Shown: piece by piece, positions 24,164 to 28,838 of the stretch
Numbering within the stretch: position 1 is the stretch's first letter
Layout: each line of letters opens with the position of its first letter
Source of the DNA: Pseudomonadota bacterium
GTDB lineage: Bacteria; Pseudomonadota; Gammaproteobacteria; Acidiferrobacterales; UBA6901
Assembly: GCA_021783175.1 (NCBI GenBank)
Contig: JAJXUF010000035.1
Span: 1-28,838 of the forward strand
Length of the DNA stretch: 28,838 bases
Reading direction: 5' to 3'
Program-made: the position numbers and the translations under genes
The notes under the pieces: generated by a model
The model's input: only the letters and a program-made list of their open reading frames with translations
Databases searched by the model: none
What the model was told of the DNA's origin: nothing

Positions 24164-25459
24164 ATGTCCATAGATGTAAAGGTTCCCGATTTTCCGGAGT
24201 CTGTGACTGACGGTACTCTGATCAGCTGGCGCAAGCACGCCGGGGATCCGGTAAAACGCTCGGAAATCCTTGCCGATATTGAGACCGACAAGGTGGTATT
24301 CGAAATCCCTGCGCCAGCGGATGGCGTCTTGCAAGAAATTCTCGAGAAGGAGGGTGCGACCGTTATATCTCGCCAGACTATCGGGCGGCTGACGGCTGCC
24401 GTTGCCGAAATCCACCCGGTGATGCCGAATACCCCACAAAGTGCTCCGGCGGCACACGCAGACACATCGGCTGAAATTGCGTCAAACAGAATTTCCACTG
24501 CCGCGCTGGCACAGTCCGTTCTTACTCCTTCCGCCCAGAAACTGATAGACGAACATGGTCTCAGCCGGCAGCAAATTTCCGGAACTGGCCGGGGCGGGCG
24601 CGTGCTGAAGGAAGACGTGTTGCACTTTCTGGAACAGAATCCGGCCGGACCGGGTCCTGCCGCCTTGCCCGCGGCACCTGAGCCGACACCAGTGTTAGGG
24701 GCAGGGCCGGAGGCACGCGAAACTCCGGCCGAATTTCCCGCGCCGGTGGTTGCGAATGAGCGTGCCGAAAAACGGGTACCCATGACGCGTCTGCGTGCCC
24801 GCGTTGCCGAGCGTCTGGTTGCGGCGCAGCACACGGCAGCAATTCTCACTACTTTTAACGAAGTTAACATGCAGCCGGTAATGGATCTGCGGCAACGCTA
24901 CCGCGAACGTTTTGAAACTGAACACGGTGTGCGCCTCGGGTACATGTCATTCTTCGTCAAGGCTGCGGTCGAGGCATTGCGGCAGTTTCCGGAAGTGAAT
25001 GCGTCGATTGATGGAAGCGATATTGTTTATCACGGTTACTTTGATATCGGCATTGCTGTCAGCTCAGACCGCGGACTGGTGGTGCCAATTGTGCGCGATG
25101 CCGATCGGCTTACTATGGCGGGCATAGAATCCGCCATAGCGGAATATGGGCAGAAGGCGCAGAAGGGTGCGCTGAGCATGGAGGAGATTACCGGCGGAAC
25201 CTTTACCATTACCAACGGCGGCGTGTTCGGCTCACTTCTTTCGACACCGATTCTTAATCCGCCGCAAAGTGCCATCTTGGGCATGCACAAGATCGAAGAC
25301 AGACCGGTTGCAGAAAAGGGTCAGGTTGTCATTCGGCCGATGATGTATCTGGCGCTGTCCTATGATCATCGCCTAATCGATGGTCGCGAAGCCGTGCGCT
25401 TTCTAGTGACGATCAAGGACATGCTCGAAGACCCTGCGCGGATTTTGCTCGAAGTCTGA
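24164..25459 (+). CDS. sucB: Dihydrolipoyl succinyltransferase (E2)
   Basis: This is the 431-residue core of the 2-oxoglutarate dehydrogenase complex. The single N-terminal lipoyl domain (1-75) has the lipoylated Lys43 in [10 protein letters not shown]. An Ala/Pro linker leads to the peripheral-subunit-binding domain, [34 protein letters not shown] (about 125-160), which docks E1/E3. A second Ala/Pro-rich linker precedes the catalytic domain, which ends with SYDHRLIDG, containing His402 and Asp406. The ATG at 24164 follows GGAGGGAG, and [14 protein letters not shown] is the canonical E2 start; an upstream in-frame start at 24107 is less likely. The gap to sucA is 69 bases. Confidence 0.97.
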   Translation: MSIDVKVPDFPESVTDGTLISWRKHAGDPVKRSEILADIETDKVVFEIPAPADGVLQEILEKEGATVISRQTIGRLTAAVAEIHPVMPNTPQSAPAAHADTSAEIASNRISTAALAQSVLTPSAQKLIDEHGLSRQQISGTGRGGRVLKEDVLHFLEQNPAGPGPAALPAAPEPTPVLGAGPEARETPAEFPAPVVANERAEKRVPMTRLRARVAERLVAAQHTAAILTTFNEVNMQPVMDLRQRYRERFETEHGVRLGYMSFFVKAAVEALRQFPEVNASIDGSDIVYHGYFDIGIAVSSDRGLVVPIVRDADRLTMAGIESAIAEYGQKAQKGALSMEEITGGTFTITNGGVFGSLLSTPILNPPQSAILGMHKIEDRPVAEKGQVVIRPMMYLALSYDHRLIDGREAVRFLVTIKDMLEDPARILLEV

Positions 25460-25502
25460 CGCCGAGACGAACAGCAAGTATGCGGTTGGCACGACAGTTT
25501 AC

Positions 25503-25524
25503 CGGGGCGCATCGCAGCGCCCCG
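25503..25524 (+). other. Strong hairpin between sucB and lpd
   Basis: CGGGGCGC-ATCGCA-GCGCCCCG has perfect 8-bp GC-rich arms and a 6-base loop. No T-tract follows, so full termination is unlikely. It lies in the 157-base sucB-lpd gap and could shield the upstream sucAB transcript from 3' decay or pause polymerase, giving different levels of E1/E2 and E3. Confidence 0.55.
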
Positions 25525-25616
25525 ATCGTAGCGGTCCGCCGTCAGCGGGTGTGGACCATAGGGCCGTGCGACTAAAGCGGATAGTGGCTGTCAATAATCA
25601 ACAAGGATCGCAGTCA

Positions 25617-27056
25617 ATGGCAAAGCATTTCGACGTGGTCGTGATTGGAGGCGGGCCCGCCGGTTATGTCGCCGCTATCCGCTGCGCCCAGCTCGGAATG
25701 AACACCGCCTGTGTCGATCAATGGCGGGACCGGGATAATCAACCCGTGCTGGGTGGCACATGCCTAAATAGCGGTTGCATCCCGTCAAAGGCGCTTCTTG
25801 AGTCTTCCGAGATGTATGTGCAAGCGCAACGCGAATTTGCATTGCACGGGGTGCGCTGCGGCGATGTGAAGTTGGATCTGTCCACCATGATGGCGCACAA
25901 GGATCAGACAGTGGAGCATCTGACCCAAGGCATTGCCGGACTTTTTAAAAGTCACAAAATCAGCTGGTTTGCCGGGCACGGCAAACTGCTGCCGAAAAAG
26001 CAAGTCGAGGTGCGCGACGCGACGGACGGAAAGACTCAGCTGCTTGAGGCCGAGAACATTATTCTTGCGCCCGGCTCAGTGCCAGTAGAGATCGGGGCTG
26101 CGCCACTACAGGGCGATCTGATTGTCGATTCAACGGGGGCGCTGGAGTTTAGTGAGGTACCAGCGCGACTGGGGGTGATTGGCGCCGGGGTTATCGGTCT
26201 TGAACTTGGAAGCGTGTGGTGCCGGCTCGGGTCGCAGGTGATACTGCTTGAGGCCCAGACAGAGTTTTTAGCCATGGCCGACTCAGAAATTTCTCGCGAG
26301 GCGCTACGTGAGTTCACCAAGCAAGGACTGGATGTCCGCCTGGGTGCGCGCGTGCTCGGTTGCAAAGTCGCGGACGGGGGCGTTGATATCGAATACCAGG
26401 ATAAAAACGATAATCACCGGGTGCGGGTGGACCGGCTCATTGTGGCGGTTGGGCGTCATCCCAGTACGCACGATCTGTTTGCGCCTGAGACGGAGTTACT
26501 GCTGGACGAATGGGGAGTGATTCATGCGGACGAGTATTGCCGCACGAATCTTCCTGGCGTCTATGCTATCGGCGATGCAGTGCGCGGTCCGATGCTGGCA
26601 CATAAAGGTTCGGCGGAAGGGGTCATGGTGGCAGAACGAATCGCAGGCCAGCAGTCGCGGCTCGATTATGACGTTGTGCCATCAATCATTTATACCCACC
26701 CGGAGATTGCCTGGGTAGGCAAGAGCGAGCAGGCATTACGCGCCGCGGGCGTGGATTGCCGAGTCGGGAATTTTCCATTTGCAGCCAGCGGGCGCGCCCG
26801 CGTTCGCGGTGAGGCCACGGGCATGGTCAAAATGATTGCAGATGCCAAGACCGACCGCATTCTTGGCGTGCATATGCTCGGCGCCCAATGCTCTGAGCTA
26901 ATTGCCGAGGCCGTGATTGCCATGCAGTTTTCATCCAGCAGCGAGGATCTCGCGCTGACCATGTTTGCGCATCCGACGCTTTCTGAAGCATTGCACGAGG
27001 CGGCCCTGGCGGTGGCCGGTCGTCCGATTCATATTGCGCGTTCCCGCAGCCGCTGA
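25617..27056 (+). CDS. lpd: Dihydrolipoyl dehydrogenase (E3)
   Basis: This FAD flavoprotein reoxidises the dihydrolipoyl arm of E2 with NAD+. From the ATG at 25617 it has 479 residues. The FAD-binding start is [21 protein letters not shown] (7-27), the redox-active disulfide C49/C54 lies in [13 protein letters not shown], the NAD-binding Rossmann fold is [21 protein letters not shown], the FAD site is [20 protein letters not shown], and the dimer-interface His-Glu pair is in [13 protein letters not shown]. All catalytic residues are intact. A frame extension to 25551 is not family-like. Its place between sucB and sucC makes it the E3 dedicated to this complex, though E3 can also serve pyruvate dehydrogenase. 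Confidence 0.97.
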   Translation: MAKHFDVVVIGGGPAGYVAAIRCAQLGMNTACVDQWRDRDNQPVLGGTCLNSGCIPSKALLESSEMYVQAQREFALHGVRCGDVKLDLSTMMAHKDQTVEHLTQGIAGLFKSHKISWFAGHGKLLPKKQVEVRDATDGKTQLLEAENIILAPGSVPVEIGAAPLQGDLIVDSTGALEFSEVPARLGVIGAGVIGLELGSVWCRLGSQVILLEAQTEFLAMADSEISREALREFTKQGLDVRLGARVLGCKVADGGVDIEYQDKNDNHRVRVDRLIVAVGRHPSTHDLFAPETELLLDEWGVIHADEYCRTNLPGVYAIGDAVRGPMLAHKGSAEGVMVAERIAGQQSRLDYDVVPSIIYTHPEIAWVGKSEQALRAAGVDCRVGNFPFAASGRARVRGEATGMVKMIADAKTDRILGVHMLGAQCSELIAEAVIAMQFSSSSEDLALTMFAHPTLSEALHEAALAVAGRPIHIARSRSR

Positions 27057-27098
27057 ATCGACATGCGCCGGAAAAGCAGCAGGCGCAAGGCGGCGTAA

Positions 27099-27128
27099 AG
27101 GACACTGCCCCCAGCTTCGGGTTAGAAT
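27099..27128 (+). promoter_or_regulatory. Candidate internal promoter for sucCD
   Basis: AGGACA (27099-27104; 4/6) and TAGAAT (27123-27128; 5/6) are 18 bases apart in the 112-base lpd-sucC gap, about 40 bases before the sucC ATG. It would allow sucCD expression independent of sucA. Confidence 0.4.
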
Positions 27129-27168
27129 ATCCCGTCCAAGCAGTAGCACACCCAGCGACGGAGCCATA

Positions 27169-28338
27169 ATGAACCTGCATGAATATCAGGCGAAGCGATT
27201 ATTCGCCGATTACGGCGTGGCTGTACCCGAACACCAGGTTGTAGATCAAGTGCAGGCTGTCCAGGCGGCCCTAACGGCATTGGGAGGCGATCGCTGGGTT
27301 ATAAAGGCCCAAGTGCATGCCGGAGCCCGCGGCAAGGCCGGAGGCGTAAAAATCGTCAACGGGTTTGCCGAAGCTGCTGTTGCGGTGAAATCGCTACTTG
27401 GGTCGCGTCTGATCACAATTCAGACTGATGCGCTTGGTCAACCCGTTAACCAGGTGCTTATCGAGAAGCCCTGTGACATTGAGCGCGAACTGTATCTCGG
27501 CGCAGTCATTGACCGTACCTCGAAGCGTGTGGTCATTATGGCGTCCACCGAAGGCGGTGTTGAGATAGAAAAGGTCGCGCACGATTCGCCGCAAAAGATC
27601 CTGCGTACAATTGTAAATCCACTTGTGGGGCTGCAACCCTATCAATGTCGGGAACTCGGTTTCTCCCTGGGGCTTGATGCCGAACAGGTCTCGCAGTTTA
27701 CACGCATCTTGAGCGGTCTTGCCCGGTTGTTCGTGGAAAAGGATCTTAGTCTGCTTGAGGTTAATCCTTTCGTGGTTACCCGTGATGGGCGCCTCTTGTG
27801 TCTCGACGCCAAAGTGAATATCGACGACAACGCGCTGTTTCGTCAGCCTGCGCTTTCGGCGCTGCGTGATTCGAGCCAGGAGGATGAACGCGAAGTCCGC
27901 GCCAGAAAATGGGATCTCAATTACATTGCTCTCGATGGGGACATAGGTTGTATGGTCAATGGTGCAGGACTTGCGATGGCGACGATGGATCTGATCAAGC
28001 TCCACGGCGGCAATCCGGCGAATTTTCTCGATGTCGGCGGAACTGCCACCCAGGAACGCGTGGCTGAGGCATTCAAGATTATCCTGTCGGACAAGAACGT
28101 AAAGGGAGTGCTGGTGAACATATTCGGCGGCATTGTGCGTTGTGACATGATTGCCGAAGGCATCATTGGCGCCGTAGCGGAAGTTGGCATCCGGGTGCCA
28201 GTGGTTGTGAGACTTCAGGGAAATCAGGCCGATCGCGGTCGCGAACTGCTCGATCAAAGCGGACTCGCTATCATAGCGGCCAAGGACCTTACTCAAGCCG
28301 CAAAGGAGATCGTCGCAGCAGTGAGGATGCCGGCATGA
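27169..28338 (+). CDS. sucC: Succinyl-CoA synthetase beta subunit (ADP-forming type)
   Basis: SucC forms the nucleotide- and succinate-binding half of succinyl-CoA synthetase. From the ATG at 27169 (GACGGAG site upstream) it has 389 residues, the normal length. The ATP-grasp domain begins [22 protein letters not shown] and continues with [20 protein letters not shown]. The metal- and nucleotide-binding piece [31 protein letters not shown] is present. The C-terminal ligase domain has [27 protein letters not shown] and [19 protein letters not shown]. An upstream in-frame extension to 26965 overlaps lpd and is not real. The stop overlaps the sucD start by 4 bases (ATGA). Confidence 0.97.
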   Translation: MNLHEYQAKRLFADYGVAVPEHQVVDQVQAVQAALTALGGDRWVIKAQVHAGARGKAGGVKIVNGFAEAAVAVKSLLGSRLITIQTDALGQPVNQVLIEKPCDIERELYLGAVIDRTSKRVVIMASTEGGVEIEKVAHDSPQKILRTIVNPLVGLQPYQCRELGFSLGLDAEQVSQFTRILSGLARLFVEKDLSLLEVNPFVVTRDGRLLCLDAKVNIDDNALFRQPALSALRDSSQEDEREVRARKWDLNYIALDGDIGCMVNGAGLAMATMDLIKLHGGNPANFLDVGGTATQERVAEAFKIILSDKNVKGVLVNIFGGIVRCDMIAEGIIGAVAEVGIRVPVVVRLQGNQADRGRELLDQSGLAIIAAKDLTQAAKEIVAAVRMPA

Positions 28339-28838
28339 GCGTCCTCGTGAACAGGAACACCAGGGTCATTTGCCAGGGCTTCACTGGAAAGCAGGGAACA
28401 TTTCATTCCGAGCAGGCGATAGCCTACGGCACGCGCATGGTCGGCGGGGTAACGCCTGGCAAGGGGGGGACGCGCCATCTCGGGTTGCCGGTCTTCGATA
28501 CTGTCGCACAAGCCGTCGCCCAGACCAGTGCTGATGCCAGCGTTATCTACGTTCCAGCACCATTTTGCCTGGATGCGATCCTTGAGGCTGTGGATGCCGG
28601 GATCGGTCTGATCGTATGTATCACCGAAGGTGTGCCGACCGCAGATATGCTCAAGGCGAGGCTGGTGGCGGCTGAAAGCGGCGCGCGCATCATCGGCCCA
28701 AACTGTCCTGGAATCATCACGCCAGGAGAATGCAAGATCGGTATTATGCCCGGGGCGATCCATCTTCCGGGCAAGATAGGGATCGTGTCGCGGTCCGGCA
28801 CGCTCACCTATGAGGCTGTGCAACAAACTACGGATCTC
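28335..28838 (+). CDS. sucD: Succinyl-CoA synthetase alpha subunit (N-terminal part; cut by window end)
   Basis: The first 168 codons are visible. The protein starts [29 protein letters not shown], the CoA-binding Rossmann start of SucD. It continues with [51 protein letters not shown] and [22 protein letters not shown]. The active-site His that is phosphorylated lies further on, outside the window. The ATG overlaps the sucC stop by 4 bases, indicating translational coupling that balances the two subunits. Confidence 0.96.
   Translation, partial: MSVLVNRNTRVICQGFTGKQGTFHSEQAIAYGTRMVGGVTPGKGGTRHLGLPVFDTVAQAVAQTSADASVIYVPAPFCLDAILEAVDAGIGLIVCITEGVPTADMLKARLVAAESGARIIGPNCPGIITPGECKIGIMPGAIHLPGKIGIVSRSGTLTYEAVQQTTDL

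Noticed and set aside
24145..24870. 241-codon open frame antisense to sucB
   Set aside because: Low-complexity Ala/Pro/Arg/Ser composition mirrors the sense-strand linkers; no start context or domain.
26965..27168. N-terminal extension of sucC overlapping lpd
   Set aside because: [11 protein letters not shown] at 27169 is the canonical SucC start, and the extension is an alternative-frame reading of lpd.
27394..28296. 300-codon open frame antisense to sucC
   Set aside because: It lies wholly within a well-conserved gene, has no family features, and results from codon bias of the sense strand.
1..28838. CRISPR array, tRNA/rRNA genes, insertion sequences, phage genes
   Set aside because: No regularly spaced repeats, cloverleaf-like sequences, transposase or integrase motifs were seen on either strand by eye.

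Overview
The window is a chromosomal segment of a proteobacterium, most likely a gammaproteobacterium or a lineage near the gamma/beta border. The evidence is the pairing of a PBP1b-type synthase with a small TPR lipoprotein, a GreB elongation factor, a GcvR-like double-ACT protein, a PBP4-type carboxypeptidase, and a sucA-sucB-lpd-sucC-sucD series. Base composition is moderately GC-rich and looks even throughout. I see no tRNA, rRNA, insertion sequence, integrase, phage gene or CRISPR array. Content is mostly housekeeping metabolism and envelope functions.

Layout. (1) 1-3062 (+): a tripartite drug efflux operon, consisting of the end of a TolC/NodT-like outer-membrane factor, an EmrA-like adaptor and an EmrB-like DHA2 transporter, followed by a TerB-like cytoplasmic protein (3132-3587). 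(2) 3695-6334: a secreted GlcG/HbpS-type protein (+) converging on feoA-feoB (-). feoAB is preceded by a promoter whose -10 overlaps a Fur-like 19-bp palindrome. (3) 6335-7179: a mostly non-coding stretch with short repeats and one small unrecognised ORF. (4) 7180-9066 (+): dacB (PBP4) and an atypical glutaredoxin. (5) 9089-9961 (-): a fumarylacetoacetate-hydrolase family enzyme, divergent from greB (+). (6) 10910-13863 (-): mrcB (PBP1b) and a TPR lipoprotein resembling LpoP, with a good promoter and an inverted repeat directly upstream. (7) 14228-16532 (+): a PAP2 phosphatase, a four-TM membrane protein and a GcvR-like regulator. (8) 16772-18712 (+): two alpha/beta hydrolases of dienelactone-hydrolase type, one probably a lipoprotein. 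They converge on an L-lactate permease (18948-20570, -) across a 60-bp near-palindrome. (9) 21245-28838 (+): the 2-oxoglutarate dehydrogenase and succinyl-CoA synthetase genes, with sucD cut by the window end.

How the genes fit together. The suc genes form one TCA-cycle unit: E1, E2 and E3 make succinyl-CoA, and SucCD converts it to succinate with nucleotide triphosphate formation. The lactate permease is divergent from it and supplies a carbon source that feeds the same pathway through pyruvate. FeoAB imports ferrous iron. DacB, PBP1b and the LpoP-like lipoprotein build and remodel peptidoglycan.

I did not find a convincing wholly new multi-gene system. The best leads are small: a glutaredoxin-fold protein with Asn in place of the nucleophilic Cys, an unrecognised 72-residue protein beside repeat-bearing non-coding DNA, and several strong palindromes placed at promoters or between convergent genes.
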